Assembly: GCF_003003125.1 (NCBI RefSeq)
Contig: NZ_PVTZ01000004.1
Coordinates: 186,001-250,000 of the forward strand
Direction: 5' to 3'
Source: Laceyella sediminis
GTDB taxonomy: Bacteria > Bacillota > Bacilli > Thermoactinomycetales > Thermoactinomycetaceae
Length of the DNA: 64,000 bases
In this document: positions 7,366 to 16,724 of the stretch, piece after piece
Position numbering within the stretch: position 1 is the stretch's first letter
How the letters are laid out: each line of letters begins with the position of its first letter
Translations under genes and position numbers: made by a program
The notes under the pieces: model-generated
Seen by the model: the letters and a program-made list of their open reading frames with translations, nothing else
The model's database searches: none
What the model was told of the DNA's origin: nothing

Positions 7366-9112
7366 GAACCAACAGCTCCTTACATTGTTTGTAAATTTCG
7401 GATGGCAAGAATGGATTTCCATCGTATTTGCCATAGTGAACTAATTTCTCGGCGAATCCTACATGCATTTTGATCAGATTGGTCAATTGTCCTGTCGCGT
7501 TGTTTTCTACAACCAACACTTTTTTCGCCTTTTGGATTTGCTGTTGCATGATCTCCGTCGGGAAAGGCAAGATTTGGCGGATATGGGCATGATTCACTTT
7601 CAATCCTTCTGCTTCCAACCGCTCTTTTGCTTCCGTGATCGTGCCGCGGGTGGAATTGAAGCCCACGATCAGAAGATCTGCCTCGTCATGTTGCGCATCC
7701 AGGAATACAGGGGTGTCGAAGTCGATGCCATTGCTCAACTTGGACAAGCGTTTATCCATCATCCGTTTGCGATTGAGCGGATTTTCAGATGGACGCCCCG
7801 TTTCATCGTGTTCTACCCCGGTCACATGATGCAAGCCGTCTTTTTTCCCTGGCAGAACGCGGCGAGAAATGCCGTCTTCTGTGAATTCGTAACGCGGGAA
7901 CAGCTGTGAATTTTCAAGTGGCGGCAACTCTTCGTTCCAGTCAACCAATTTCCCGCGCTTGATTTCGATCCGATCATAGTCAAGCGGATTGACGGTTTGC
8001 TTACCGAGGGAAAGCGCCAAGTCCGACAAGATAATAACCGGACATTGATATTGCTCCGCCAAATTGAAGGCTTGAATCGTGTCATAGAAGCACTCTTCCA
8101 CCGTGCTCGGAGCCAACACGATTTTCGGAATTTCCCCGTGTGTGCTGTAAAGCATGGCCAACACGTCACTTTGCTCTTGCTTGGTCGGCAACCCTGTGCT
8201 TGGACCCCCGCGCTGGGTATTGACGATGACAGCTGGCGTTTCAGTCATTCCGGCGAGACCGATCGCTTCAGTCATCAAGGAGAGCCCCGGTCCAGCAGAC
8301 GCCGTCAACGCACGCACGCCACCATAGTTGGCGCCGATCACCATCGTCATCGCAGCGATCTCGTCCTCGGTTTGCACTACTGTACCACCGAGTTCAGGCA
8401 ACTTTTTGATGAGGTATTCCATGATTTCAGAAGATGGCGTAATCGGATATGCCGCCATCAAACGCGCACCTGCAGCGACCGCTCCCAACGCAATGGCATC
8501 ATTTCCGATCATATATAAGCGCTTTTTGCCATCAGATGGATCTAATCGGAACTTTGTAATGGTGTTGCCGATCTGCTCTTGCACATACTCATGGCCTTTT
8601 GTGATCGCTTCCATATTTTTGTCTACTACTTTTTGGCCTTTTCTGGCGAATCTTTCTTCGATCACTTCTTTAAAGGCGTCAACCGACAGTCCCAGCAATG
8701 CGATGGAAGCACCCACGGCCACCATGTTTTTCATTTGGGCCATGCCAACTTCTTCCGCAATCTTGGTGAATGGAACTGCGAGAAGGTGTGCAGTGACTCC
8801 CTCCGGAACGGTTGGATTAAATTTGGCATCAGCCAAGATCACACCATCTGCAATCAACTCATGCGCATTTAAGTCAATTGTTTCTTGGTCAAATGCAACA
8901 AGAATATCCAGCTCGTCGGAAATGGAGCGAACCGGGCTTGTGCTGATGCGAATCTTGGTATTAGAATGCCCGCCTTTGATGCGTGAGGAGAAGTGCCTGT
9001 AACCGTATAGATAATAGCCCTTGCGATTTAGTGCGGTCGACAATGTTTCCCCCGCACTGTCGATACCTTCCCCCTGCTGTCCGCCCACTTTCCACGAAAG
9101 CTGCTTAACCAT
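7352..9112 (-). CDS. korA: 2-oxoacid:ferredoxin oxidoreductase, alpha subunit
   Basis: The product has 586 residues. The start is the ATG at 9112 with AAAGGAGATGA upstream. It is a fusion of the gamma-type domain (first ~190 residues, beginning KVGGQQGEGIDSAGE) and the pyrimidine-binding alpha domain (AAYPITPSSEIMEYL, then ASAGPGLSLMTEAIGLA). This is the standard layout of KorA in Bacillales. With KorB it forms the complete two-subunit enzyme; the two genes overlap. In Bacilli such genes often lie beside the spoVS-ymdB-rny block, as here. Confidence 0.92.
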   Translation of the reverse strand: MVKQLSWKVGGQQGEGIDSAGETLSTALNRKGYYLYGYRHFSSRIKGGHSNTKIRISTSPVRSISDELDILVAFDQETIDLNAHELIADGVILADAKFNPTVPEGVTAHLLAVPFTKIAEEVGMAQMKNMVAVGASIALLGLSVDAFKEVIEERFARKGQKVVDKNMEAITKGHEYVQEQIGNTITKFRLDPSDGKKRLYMIGNDAIALGAVAAGARLMAAYPITPSSEIMEYLIKKLPELGGTVVQTEDEIAAMTMVIGANYGGVRALTASAGPGLSLMTEAIGLAGMTETPAVIVNTQRGGPSTGLPTKQEQSDVLAMLYSTHGEIPKIVLAPSTVEECFYDTIQAFNLAEQYQCPVIILSDLALSLGKQTVNPLDYDRIEIKRGKLVDWNEELPPLENSQLFPRYEFTEDGISRRVLPGKKDGLHHVTGVEHDETGRPSENPLNRKRMMDKRLSKLSNGIDFDTPVFLDAQHDEADLLIVGFNSTRGTITEAKERLEAEGLKVNHAHIRQILPFPTEIMQQQIQKAKKVLVVENNATGQLTNLIKMHVGFAEKLVHYGKYDGNPFLPSEIYKQCKELLVHGHI

Positions 9113-9357
9113 GAACTCATCTCCTTTAATCCTGCCACACACTACACAATAATAAGAAATTTGCAACCCTCTTCACAAAGAAGAAGACGGAATAACGCTT
9201 CCTTGTGAGTGATAGCATTTTCATGTATTAATTCTAGTCCTCTACCCATTAAAAAGCAACCGGGTAAAGCCCGCTTACAACCCAATTTCTCTTTTTTTTA
9301 ATCATCTGGTGCTTTTTGCGAAAAGGAGATCCACCTCACGTCTTTTTTTACGCTTTT

Positions 9358-10305
9358 TTATGGGGACAAATGTCTCTGGTAAAACTGTTTGCCGTTCTCC
9401 CAGCCCCACTTGCGGACGAGATCGTCTCCATACCTTTTTGACAAGGCTTCCACCAATTGCGGAAGTCGACTGTAGCTCTCCAATCCAGGCAACTTGTTAG
9501 CAAACCCGTCAAAGTCTGAGCCAAAAAACAGATGATCCGCCCCCCCAAGGGCGCAAATATGCTCAACATGTCGGAGCACTTGGTCGATCGTGGCCTCAGC
9601 CGCGCAATGGTGTACAAACTCCGGCACAAACGTGACCCCGATCAATCCTTGGCGTTGGATGAGTGCTTCAATCTGCTCATCTCCTAAATTGCGTTTATGT
9701 GCGCACACCGCTCGACAATTGGAATGCGAAGCGAGAATGGGCAAGCCTGTTTCCTCAATCACTTCCCAAAACCCTCTGTCTGATAGATGGGAAACATCTA
9801 AGATCATCCCCAGCCGCTTCATCTCCATAATCACCTGACGCCCGAACCGCGTCAATCCCCCACCGCGCTCTTCATAGATGCCGTCAGCTACCTCATTGGC
9901 AAAATTCCAGGTCAACCCCATTTGCCGCACGCCGAGCCGGTGAAACAAGCGTAGATTGGCCAAGTCCCCATGCAAGGCGTCTGCCCCCTCCAACAGCAAC
10001 AGCGCCCCGATGCGCCCATGTCCGCATTCATCCATTTGGCCTCCGTCGGTGACCAAGAAAACCCGCGATCCGTCGCGGACCACTTCCTCATAAAAAAAAT
10101 CGATCTCTTTTAGCGCCACAGCCAAGCGTTGTTGCCGCGGCACCGACTCCGGCGTCCACACGGCAAACACTTGCATGGCCACATCCGCCTCACACAAACA
10201 ATGATAAGAACTGTCCAACGGAGACCCTTGATCATAAAAAGAACGGTACTGGGGATCGCGCCACATTTTACTCAACACGTCGCAATGACCATCTATCCAC
10301 CTCAT
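9358..10305 (-). CDS. M19 (membrane/renal type) dipeptidase
   Basis: The product has 315 residues. MRWIDGHCDVLSK is chosen as the start because GGAGGG lies seven bases upstream. The N-terminal DGHCD supplies the first metal ligands of peptidase family M19. LLLEGADAL carries the bridging Glu, LDVSHLSDRGFWE and ILASHSNCRAV the two later His ligands, and FGSDFDG the typical end of the active site. Family M19 hydrolyses dipeptides, and some members act on D-amino-acid-containing dipeptides or amidohydrolase-type substrates. No signal peptide is seen, so the enzyme should be cytoplasmic. It stands between spoVS and korA as a separate gene. Confidence 0.88.
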   Translation of the reverse strand: MRWIDGHCDVLSKMWRDPQYRSFYDQGSPLDSSYHCLCEADVAMQVFAVWTPESVPRQQRLAVALKEIDFFYEEVVRDGSRVFLVTDGGQMDECGHGRIGALLLLEGADALHGDLANLRLFHRLGVRQMGLTWNFANEVADGIYEERGGGLTRFGRQVIMEMKRLGMILDVSHLSDRGFWEVIEETGLPILASHSNCRAVCAHKRNLGDEQIEALIQRQGLIGVTFVPEFVHHCAAEATIDQVLRHVEHICALGGADHLFFGSDFDGFANKLPGLESYSRLPQLVEALSKRYGDDLVRKWGWENGKQFYQRHLSP

Positions 10306-10322
10306 CCCATTTCCCTCCACTT

Positions 10323-10359
10323 AAAAAAAAACCTGTCTATAAAAATAAACAGGTTTTTT
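10323..10359 (-). terminator. spoVS terminator
   Basis: A 9-bp stem (AAAACCTGT / ACAGGTTTT) is followed on the minus strand by eight T residues. It sits between spoVS and the dipeptidase gene. Confidence 0.75.
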
Positions 10360-10380
10360 CGAATATATTGTTTCCATAAA

Positions 10381-10641
10381 TTATCGAGGTTCCACGATTA
10401 ATTTAATCGCGGTACGCTCTTCACCATCGATCACAATATCCGTAAAGGCTGGAATGCAGATAAGATCAATTCCACTCGGCGCGACAAACCCTCGTGCAAT
10501 CGCAACTGCTTTGACAGCTTGATTTAGCGCCCCTGCGCCAATTGCTTGCATCTCTGCTTGACCACGTTCACGCAAGACCCCGGCGAGTGCACCAGCAACA
10601 GAATTCGGATTGGATTTTGCTGAAACTTTTAATACTTCCAT
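10381..10641 (-). CDS. spoVS: stage V sporulation protein S
   Basis: The product has 86 residues, the full SpoVS length, beginning MEVLKVSAKSNPNSVAGALAG and containing GAGALNQAVKAVAIARG. The family forms a small Alba-like fold and affects sporulation (septation and coat assembly in Bacillus subtilis); this is family knowledge. GAGGAGG precedes the ATG. A SigH-type promoter lies 47-71 bases upstream and a terminator follows, so it is a single-gene unit, matching its early-sporulation control in Bacillus. Confidence 0.95.
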   Translation of the reverse strand: MEVLKVSAKSNPNSVAGALAGVLRERGQAEMQAIGAGALNQAVKAVAIARGFVAPSGIDLICIPAFTDIVIDGEERTAIKLIVEPR

Positions 10642-10687
10642 GAAGGTACCTCCTCGATGGTTGAAGTGAGTCCACTACTTCTATCCT

Positions 10688-10712
10688 ATTCGACCCACAC
10701 ATAAAAATTCCT
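10688..10712 (-). promoter_or_regulatory. candidate SigH promoter of spoVS
   Basis: On the minus strand AGGAATT (10712-10706) and GTCGAAT (10694-10688) are separated by 11 bases. This matches the SigH pattern AGGAWWT-N11/12-RnnGAAT. SpoVS is SigH-controlled in B. subtilis, which supports the call. Confidence 0.6.
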
Positions 10713-10762
10713 TCTAATTTACATAGATACCGGTAAAAAATCATAAATAAATTTATTTATAA

Positions 10763-11560
10763 TCAACCGATAAGAGGCATATCATCATCTATCCGAATCC
10801 GTTTAATTTTTTTCGCTTTCTTTGTTTCTTTATCAAAGTCAAATAACACGGCATTGAATTGCGTTCTGCCCTTCGCCACTTCAAAGCGCACGGGTAGCTG
10901 CGTGACAAATCGTTTGATTACCGCTGTTCTTTCCATACCGATCACGCTGTCGTATGGGCCCACCATGCCCACATCTGTCAAATATCCCGTCCCTTTGGGC
11001 AGAATCTTTTCATCCGCTGTCTGCACATGGGTGTGCGTGCCAACCACCGCTGACACTCTGCCATCGACATACCAGGCAAACGCCTGCTTTTCAGACGTCG
11101 TCTCCGCGTGAAAATCGATCAGGATATAGGTATTGTGCGAAAGTTGTTGCAACAGGCGGTCGGCGGTGCGGAACGGGCAATCAAGCGCCGATTCCATGTA
11201 CGCTCTTCCCATCAAGTTGATAACCGCCAGTTTTCCCCCTTTTGTTGACAAGACAGTCATGCCTTTTCCGGGGGTGCCTTCCGGAAAGTTCGCTGGTCGG
11301 ATCAAATGGGCTTCCTCATCGATAAAGTCAAAGACTTCCCCTTGCCCCCAAGCATGGTTTCCCAGTGTGACACAGTCGATCCCGGCATCGAGCCATTCGC
11401 GCACAATCGCGCGTTGAATGCCACGTCCGTTGGCGGCCGCGTTTTCACCGTTAACCACAATCGCATCAGGTGAGTACATTTGCTTCAGTTTTGGTAAATA
11501 TATCTTTAGTGTTTGGCGACCAATGTTGCCCACTACATCGCCGATCATTAATACTCTCAT
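10763..11560 (-). CDS. ymdB: YmdB-type metallophosphoesterase / 2',3'-cyclic phosphodiesterase
   Basis: The product has 265 residues; the start is MRVLMIGDVVGNIGR at 11560 with GGAGG upstream. Metal-binding motifs of the calcineurin-like fold are visible: GDVVG at the N-terminus, NGENAA, GNHAW, DFHAE and GTHTHVQT. In B. subtilis YmdB is a cAMP/2',3'-cNMP phosphodiesterase that affects biofilm and sporulation choices (established knowledge). The gene directly follows rny and overlaps its terminator region, as in the conserved rny-ymdB-spoVS block. Confidence 0.93.
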   Translation of the reverse strand: MRVLMIGDVVGNIGRQTLKIYLPKLKQMYSPDAIVVNGENAAANGRGIQRAIVREWLDAGIDCVTLGNHAWGQGEVFDFIDEEAHLIRPANFPEGTPGKGMTVLSTKGGKLAVINLMGRAYMESALDCPFRTADRLLQQLSHNTYILIDFHAETTSEKQAFAWYVDGRVSAVVGTHTHVQTADEKILPKGTGYLTDVGMVGPYDSVIGMERTAVIKRFVTQLPVRFEVAKGRTQFNAVLFDFDKETKKAKKIKRIRIDDDMPLIG

Positions 11561-11591
11561 ATATGGTTTGAGCCTCCAAACTCTTTGTAAA

Positions 11592-11620
11592 AAATAAAGC
11601 GGCCCAAAGGCCACTTTATT
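11592..11620 (-). terminator. rny terminator overlapping the stop codon
   Basis: AAATAAAG-GGCC / GGCC-CTTTATTT forms a hairpin whose arms include the rny stop codon and which is followed on the minus strand by T residues. It probably attenuates transcription into ymdB, which starts only about 30 bases further on. Confidence 0.6.
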
Positions 11621-13160
11621 TCGCGTACTCAACCGATCTCGTTTCCCGGATGACCGTTACTTTGATATGGCCGGGATAGTCCAGTTGGTTTTCGATTTGC
11701 TTCGTGATTTCACGGGCCAACCGCGTCGCTTCTGCGTCATCCACTTCGTCCGGCTTCACTATGATCCGCACTTCCCGTCCAGCTTGAATGGCATATGATT
11801 TCTCCACACCATCAAAAGACTCGCAGATTTCCTCCAGCTTTTCCAAACGTTTGATGTACGCTTCCAGCGTTTCTCTCCGCGCCCCCGGTCTGGCCGCGGA
11901 CAACGCATCTGCCGCCCTAACCAGAACCGCGATCACGCTGGTCGCTTCACAGTCCCCGTGGTGGGAAGCGATGCTGTTGATAACAATGGGATGCTCATTG
12001 TATTTCTTAGCCAATTCGACACCGATATCCACGTGCGACCCTTCGATTTCATGGTCGATCGCTTTACCGATATCATGCAACAGCCCTGCTCGCTTCGCCA
12101 AGTGAATATCTTCACCCAGCTCAGCCGCCAACAATCCTGACAGATGGGCTACCTCCATCGAATGCTTCAACACATTCTGTCCGTAACTTGTTCGGAATTT
12201 CAATCGGCCGATGATCTTGATCAAATCTGGATGCAAACCGTGCACGCCCGTTTCAAATGTGGCTTGCTCCCCGTATTCGCGGATGCGCTCGTCCACATCG
12301 CGGCGTGACTTTTCCACCATCTCTTCGATTCGCGCCGGATGAATACGTCCGTCGGCAACCAATTTTTCCAGCGCCACGCGGGCCACTTCACGGCGAATCG
12401 GGTCAAACCCTGACAAGATGACGGCTTCCGGCGTATCATCAATGATGAGGTCGATCCCGGTCAAAGTTTCCAATGTGCGGATATTGCGCCCTTCCCGACC
12501 GATGATTCGTCCTTTCATTTCATCATTTGGCAAGGACACGACGGAGACGGTCGTTTCCGCCACGTGATCCGCCGCGCACCGTTGGATCGCCAACGACAAG
12601 ATCCGGCGAGCCCGTCGATCTCCTTCTTCGATCGCTTGCTGTTCCATCTCTTTGATGATTTGCGCGGTTTCATGACGCATCTCATTCTCCACTTTCGCCA
12701 GAATGAGCTGTCTCGCTTCTTCGGTGGTTAATCCAGATATCCGTTCCATTTCTTTTCTCTGTTCCTGGTATAGCTCATCAATCTCTTGTTGGCGTAATCC
12801 TATTTCCTTTTCTTTTCCGTTCAGTTCATCTTCACGTTGTTCAATTGCATGTTGCTTGCGTTCGAGCGTCTCTTCTTTTTGATTTAACCGGCGTTCGATT
12901 CGTTGCAATTCGTTGCGTTGCTCGCGAATCTCTTTTTCCGCTTCACTCCGCAGGCGATGCGCTTCATCCCGCGCTTCAAAGATCTTCTCTTTTTTGAGCG
13001 CTTCTGCTTCTTTGTCAGCTTTCTCTATGATCTCGGCAGCTTCCTTCTCGGCGCTTCCGATTCTTGCTTCTGCTGCCGTTTTCCTCATCCAGTATCCCGC
13101 ACCGAGTCCGACTCCGAGAGAGGCAAACAGCAGAATGATGTCAATCGGTTCAAACACCAT
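11616..13160 (-). CDS. rny: ribonuclease Y
   Basis: The product has 514 residues. There is one N-terminal membrane anchor ([19 protein letters not shown]), a long charged coiled coil to about residue 200, a KH domain with GREGRNIR, and an HD domain with [14 protein letters not shown] and HHGD. This order is diagnostic of RNase Y, the membrane-tethered endonuclease that starts mRNA decay in Bacilli. The ATG at 13160 is used; a GTG five codons upstream is nearly fused to the GGAGG and is less likely. The gene lies upstream of ymdB as in Bacillus. Confidence 0.95.
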   Translation of the reverse strand: MVFEPIDIILLFASLGVGLGAGYWMRKTAAEARIGSAEKEAAEIIEKADKEAEALKKEKIFEARDEAHRLRSEAEKEIREQRNELQRIERRLNQKEETLERKQHAIEQREDELNGKEKEIGLRQQEIDELYQEQRKEMERISGLTTEEARQLILAKVENEMRHETAQIIKEMEQQAIEEGDRRARRILSLAIQRCAADHVAETTVSVVSLPNDEMKGRIIGREGRNIRTLETLTGIDLIIDDTPEAVILSGFDPIRREVARVALEKLVADGRIHPARIEEMVEKSRRDVDERIREYGEQATFETGVHGLHPDLIKIIGRLKFRTSYGQNVLKHSMEVAHLSGLLAAELGEDIHLAKRAGLLHDIGKAIDHEIEGSHVDIGVELAKKYNEHPIVINSIASHHGDCEATSVIAVLVRAADALSAARPGARRETLEAYIKRLEKLEEICESFDGVEKSYAIQAGREVRIIVKPDEVDDAEATRLAREITKQIENQLDYPGHIKVTVIRETRSVEYAK

Positions 13161-13193
13161 CGTTCCTTCGCTCACCTCCTCTTTTTCTATTTA

Positions 13194-13221
13194 GAAAAAC
13201 AAGACCGATGAACTCGGTCTT
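13194..13221 (-). terminator. hairpin terminator upstream of rny
   Basis: AAGACCGA / TCGGTCTT with a short loop is followed on the minus strand by GTTTTTC. It lies between the end of the recA-recX-nuclease operon and rny, so it can end that operon or act in the rny leader. Confidence 0.6.
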
Positions 13222-13326
13222 CGCTTGTAGTCCGTCGTCATGTCTTGCTATACCAGGTGAAGGCTGGAAAAAACCAGCTAGAACCATTTTCCACTTTACT
13301 AACAAACGTTTTCAGTTGGAATCAGG

Positions 13327-13356
13327 GTGTCTTTGCCCCAAGAGAGGCAAAGACAC
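13327..13356. other. perfect 11-bp hairpin without T-run
   Basis: GTGTCTTTGCC and GGCAAAGACAC flank an 8-base loop, and neither side carries a T-run. It lies about 15 bases after the last gene of the recA operon, before the terminator at 13194-13221. It may protect a 3' end or serve as an RNase or protein site; its role is unknown. Confidence 0.5.
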
Positions 13357-13372
13357 AAGTCAATTGTATTAT

Positions 13373-14047
13373 TTATGCAATCCCATTGTCAAGGCGACCG
13401 CTTTGTTCAACAACTGATTTTCCGCCTTGCAAGCGCACAAAGTAAGCCGCATCGGCCGATTCCGTCAAATGGATGTTATGGGTCACCAAAATCACTTGCC
13501 GTCCAAAGGTCTCCCCGACCGACTTTAGAAACTCAATCATCGGGACGATATAATCTTCACTCACATGCTTACCCGGCTCATCGAGAATAATCGGTCCGCT
13601 CAATCGCGGTTTCACCGTTTCAATCAGCGCGATGCGCAAAGCCAGCGAGACGATGTCCACAATGCCCCCACCCCGGGCTTCTTGTGGCCTGTTTTTAATT
13701 TCTTGCCCGTCCCAAGTCGAGACGACGTAAAATTCAGCCGTCGGCGTCCCGCCATGGTCCTTCAATTCAATCTCAAATCGAAACGCCGACCCAAAGACGT
13801 ATTTCAACGCATTGGTAACCAGTGTCTCCAATTGTTGTTTTGCCTGCTCGCGGGCATGTTCCGCCGACAATTGGAACAGCACCCGCACTTTTTCCAGCAA
13901 ATCACGCTCATTGAGGCACACTTGCCACCGCTCTTCCGTTTGTTTCAATTGCCCCAAATATAAGTCACGTTCTGATTTGCGCACAATCAACTCGTTTCTC
14001 GCACGAGACAACGCTTCTTTCAATTGGGTAAACGAAGACTCGGTCAT
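13373..14047 (-). CDS. Rad50/SbcC-like ATPase, C-terminal lobe as a separate protein
   Basis: The product has 224 residues: a coiled coil over the first ~75 residues, a beta-rich segment, then RGGGIVDIVSLALR (residues 125-138) in the place of the ABC signature. A Walker B follows, GPIILDEPGKHVS (151-163), and a switch His in LVTHN (about 177-181). These are the elements of the C-terminal half of SMC/Rad50-type ATPases. There is no Walker A, so it must work with the N-lobe protein encoded at 14299-15747. It is the last gene of the recA-recX operon. The signature differs from the usual SGGE form. Confidence 0.8.
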   Translation of the reverse strand: MTESSFTQLKEALSRARNELIVRKSERDLYLGQLKQTEERWQVCLNERDLLEKVRVLFQLSAEHAREQAKQQLETLVTNALKYVFGSAFRFEIELKDHGGTPTAEFYVVSTWDGQEIKNRPQEARGGGIVDIVSLALRIALIETVKPRLSGPIILDEPGKHVSEDYIVPMIEFLKSVGETFGRQVILVTHNIHLTESADAAYFVRLQGGKSVVEQSGRLDNGIA

Positions 14048-14048
14048 A

Positions 14049-14294
14049 TTACTTTCTCAGCTCCTGCGGTAAATAGCCCCACGCCTTTTGCAGCTCTTCA
14101 TTGATCTCTTTTTCCAAGCGCCGTATTTCTTCCTCCAATTGCTCCGGCTCCACTCCCAATTCACGTACTTCTTTGATGATCTCCTCTTCGTTGCGCATCA
14201 GGTTCTCCAGCTTTCCCTCCGCTTTCAAAAGCTCGTTTTTCGCTTTTTCCGTTTGCGCCCGCAACAACTCGATGCTTTTTTCAATATCGTTCAT
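14049..14294 (-). CDS. small coiled-coil protein between the two ATPase lobes
   Basis: The product has 81 residues, nearly all one amphipathic helix with heptad-like leucines (ELLKAEGKLENLM, EPEQLEEEIRRLEKEIN). The ATG at 14294 has GGGAGGG upstream. It is separated by 4 and 1 bases from its neighbours, which are the N- and C-lobes of a Rad50-like ATPase. Its position matches the returning coiled-coil arm of SbcC/Rad50, so it may be a third piece of the same machine (inference). No family is recognised. Confidence 0.65.
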   Translation of the reverse strand: MNDIEKSIELLRAQTEKAKNELLKAEGKLENLMRNEEEIIKEVRELGVEPEQLEEEIRRLEKEINEELQKAWGYLPQELRK

Positions 14295-14298
14295 GGGT

Positions 14299-15747
14299 CT
14301 ACCCTCCCAAATATTCGTTGATCAAGTGTTCCATATCATGTTCTTCAATCGGCCGTTTGCACATCGGACAATTGCCCAACCGCTTCATATGGGCAGCCAG
14401 CTCCTCGGTCAACCGCTTGATCTCTTCTTTTTTGTCACGGCAAAACTCCTTGCCAATCTGCACCCTCCTCGACACATCCGACCATTGCTTATACAATTCG
14501 ACCAATCGGTTTAACCGCTCCTTCTTCATGGACAAAGCGGGGAGCATCTCTTGCCACACTGCCGGAACTCGCTCGTTGCGTTCAATGATTCGTTTCCATT
14601 GATCGCTCTCTTGCTGGATAAGCTTCCATCTCCGTCGCAATTGCACCAGTCTAGCCAAGCGCTCCGCCTGTTTTTGAAGATGTCCGACTGCCTGGTTCGC
14701 ATTACGGACATGCACCAATGCTTGCAAGCGCTTCTCCAAACGCAGGCGTTCGGCATGATGCTCGTCCCATTTGCGTTTGCTTTCGACATAACGAACCAGG
14801 CGATCATGACGCTGTTTTAACAAATCCAGCTCCGTTTCCAATCTCGGCAACGAAGCAGCGGCCTCGATGATGCGGCTCACTTTCTCCTTTTCCAGACGCA
14901 AACGCCCCCATTGCTCATAGGCTCTTGTCAACAAACGGTATCGAAATTTCTGCGTCTCCAGTTGTTGGACGATTCTCTCCGCTTCGGGCAACTGGCGCAA
15001 GATGGCGATAAATTGCTCCGTTCCCGCTTTGGCCATGCCAAGGAGCCCTAACTGCTCTTGGGCCTTGCGCAACCGTTCGCACAGCGCTTTCAGCTCCGTC
15101 GCCTTGCTGAAAGCCTCTTCCGCAAGCGACACTTGTTCTTCCAACTCCGCAATGTTTTCATACGGTTGCAGTTTTTCTTTGATCTCGTCCCGGGATTGCT
15201 CGAGCTGTTTGATCTGGGCATTTATCTGTTGACGGTCGGCGCTCGCTTTTTTCAAAGCGTAATCGATCAGATGCGCCCCACTGATCCGCCCGATTGTCTT
15301 GGCTTTATTCTGGTTGGATTCAAACAAAAGAAACGGGCTCTCCAATTGGGTGCCAAAATGGACATACAATTCCTTTTGATCCAGCTTGATCGGCTCAATG
15401 CCATGAGCGTCGACGATTTCTTGAGGTACCATGTTGCCGAATCCCTCAAATACCTGTTCTTCTTCGCCTGGCTTTCGTAACAGATAACGATTGACAGAAG
15501 TACTGCGCACCCGCACCACTTCCGTCCCGTCGGCAAAGGTTAAGCTGACCCGGCATTCTTTGGCACCGCTCCGGATGTAATCTGAGCCGCGCGGCACATT
15601 GAACAGCACCCAACGGATGGCCCGCAAGATGGCGCTTTTCCCACTGTCAGACGCGCCTACAAACACGTTTAACCCATCCGAAAAATCAATCGTTGTATGC
15701 TGATGCGACTGGAAGTTTTCGATCACCAACTTCTTAAAGGTGCTCAA
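14299..15747 (-). CDS. Rad50/SbcC-like ATPase, N-terminal lobe with half zinc hook
   Basis: The product has 482 residues and a TTG start overlapping the nuclease stop codon, with AAAGGAGAGG upstream. Walker A is GASDSGKS at residues 31-38, followed by a long coiled coil from about 160. CPMCKRPIEEH lies near residues 460-470 and the protein ends about 12 residues later. In Rad50/SbcC the CxxC hook is at the apex of the coiled coil in the middle of one chain; here the chain stops at the apex. Walker B and signature are on the separate 224-residue protein. The partner nuclease is the preceding gene. Confidence 0.82.
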   Translation of the reverse strand: MSTFKKLVIENFQSHQHTTIDFSDGLNVFVGASDSGKSAILRAIRWVLFNVPRGSDYIRSGAKECRVSLTFADGTEVVRVRSTSVNRYLLRKPGEEEQVFEGFGNMVPQEIVDAHGIEPIKLDQKELYVHFGTQLESPFLLFESNQNKAKTIGRISGAHLIDYALKKASADRQQINAQIKQLEQSRDEIKEKLQPYENIAELEEQVSLAEEAFSKATELKALCERLRKAQEQLGLLGMAKAGTEQFIAILRQLPEAERIVQQLETQKFRYRLLTRAYEQWGRLRLEKEKVSRIIEAAASLPRLETELDLLKQRHDRLVRYVESKRKWDEHHAERLRLEKRLQALVHVRNANQAVGHLQKQAERLARLVQLRRRWKLIQQESDQWKRIIERNERVPAVWQEMLPALSMKKERLNRLVELYKQWSDVSRRVQIGKEFCRDKKEEIKRLTEELAAHMKRLGNCPMCKRPIEEHDMEHLINEYLGG

Positions 15748-16724
15748 TGCCCGGCCTCTCCTTTCTCTTGTTCAATGGCGATCCGCCGTTGGGCTTCAAA
15801 TTTGACTTCTTCGTCTATCCCGTTGAGGCGGGAGATTTCGTCGATGATATCCATCACGTCCACCGCTTGAAAGTCCGTTGCAGAGCGGATCTGTTGGACG
15901 AAAGAAGCCAGTTGCTCCTGCCGGTACATGTTCTTCTCAATATAGGAACGATCCAGCACCTCTTCTCCGCTTGTGGCCGAACGAAGGGGAATCAGGCTGA
16001 TTTGAATCGACTCGCCCAGTTCGATCAAGGCGACTTGTGGCATCCGCTTGATTTCCGACGGGTGGTTATTGATGCGGGCCAGCGCCCCCGGATTGACAAT
16101 ATATTTGCCGGCGCGGTGTTGCAACGGAAATCCCGCATGGTAATGGCCGGTCAATAAAATGTCCACCGTGTCACACCAAACATCCCCCACCATGGTATGC
16201 GGTACCCCGTCCGGCAACGCGCGATCCACCAGCATGCCATGCACCATGTGAATGCAGTAGGCCGCTTCGCATTCGTTTTCCACATGGTAATCCAAATGAA
16301 CATCCCGCTTATCCAAATCATAATGAAAAGGTTGCCCGCTGAGTTGGACGACCAAACCATCTTTCTCCAGCTTGACCTTCTGTCCATCGCTAATCAGCCG
16401 AATCGTGCCAAATGCATCCAGCAAACCCAACATGGTGCGTTCAATCGTGCTTGGATTGTGACCGTAGATATCATGGTTGCCAGCAATGGCGTAAATCGGT
16501 GCGCGAAACCGACGAAACACTTGCGCAAACTCGCGCACAACGGCCGGGGACAGGTTGGGGCGGTCAAACACATCGCCCCCATGTAATACGAAATCGACCT
16601 GTTCCCGTTCGGCGATTTCAATCACTTCCTCAATCTTGCGCCGGATGGTGAGTTGAAAGTCATCCGTTCGGCTGCGCGGAGAGGTTCCCCGGATATGCGT
16701 GTCGGTAAAATATAAAATCCGCAT
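15744..16724 (-). CDS. Mre11/SbcD-like DNA repair nuclease
   Basis: The product has 326 residues. The start is the ATG overlapping the recX stop (TGATG), with AAGGGGA upstream. The five phosphoesterase motifs are present: FTDTHIRG, HGGDVFDRP, AGNHDIYG, HMVHGM and GHYHAG. The C-terminal ~100 residues are the accessory/capping region expected to bind the ATPase. Mre11/SbcD enzymes process DNA ends and hairpins together with Rad50/SbcC ATPases. Here the gene is inserted in the recA-recX operon and followed directly by a split ATPase, which strongly indicates a joint role in repair. Confidence 0.88.
   Translation of the reverse strand: MRILYFTDTHIRGTSPRSRTDDFQLTIRRKIEEVIEIAEREQVDFVLHGGDVFDRPNLSPAVVREFAQVFRRFRAPIYAIAGNHDIYGHNPSTIERTMLGLLDAFGTIRLISDGQKVKLEKDGLVVQLSGQPFHYDLDKRDVHLDYHVENECEAAYCIHMVHGMLVDRALPDGVPHTMVGDVWCDTVDILLTGHYHAGFPLQHRAGKYIVNPGALARINNHPSEIKRMPQVALIELGESIQISLIPLRSATSGEEVLDRSYIEKNMYRQEQLASFVQQIRSATDFQAVDVMDIIDEISRLNGIDEEVKFEAQRRIAIEQEKGEAGH

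Noticed and set aside
9309-9500. 63-codon plus-strand frame near the end of the dipeptidase gene
   Set aside because: Overlaps the dipeptidase coding region on the other strand and shows no family features.
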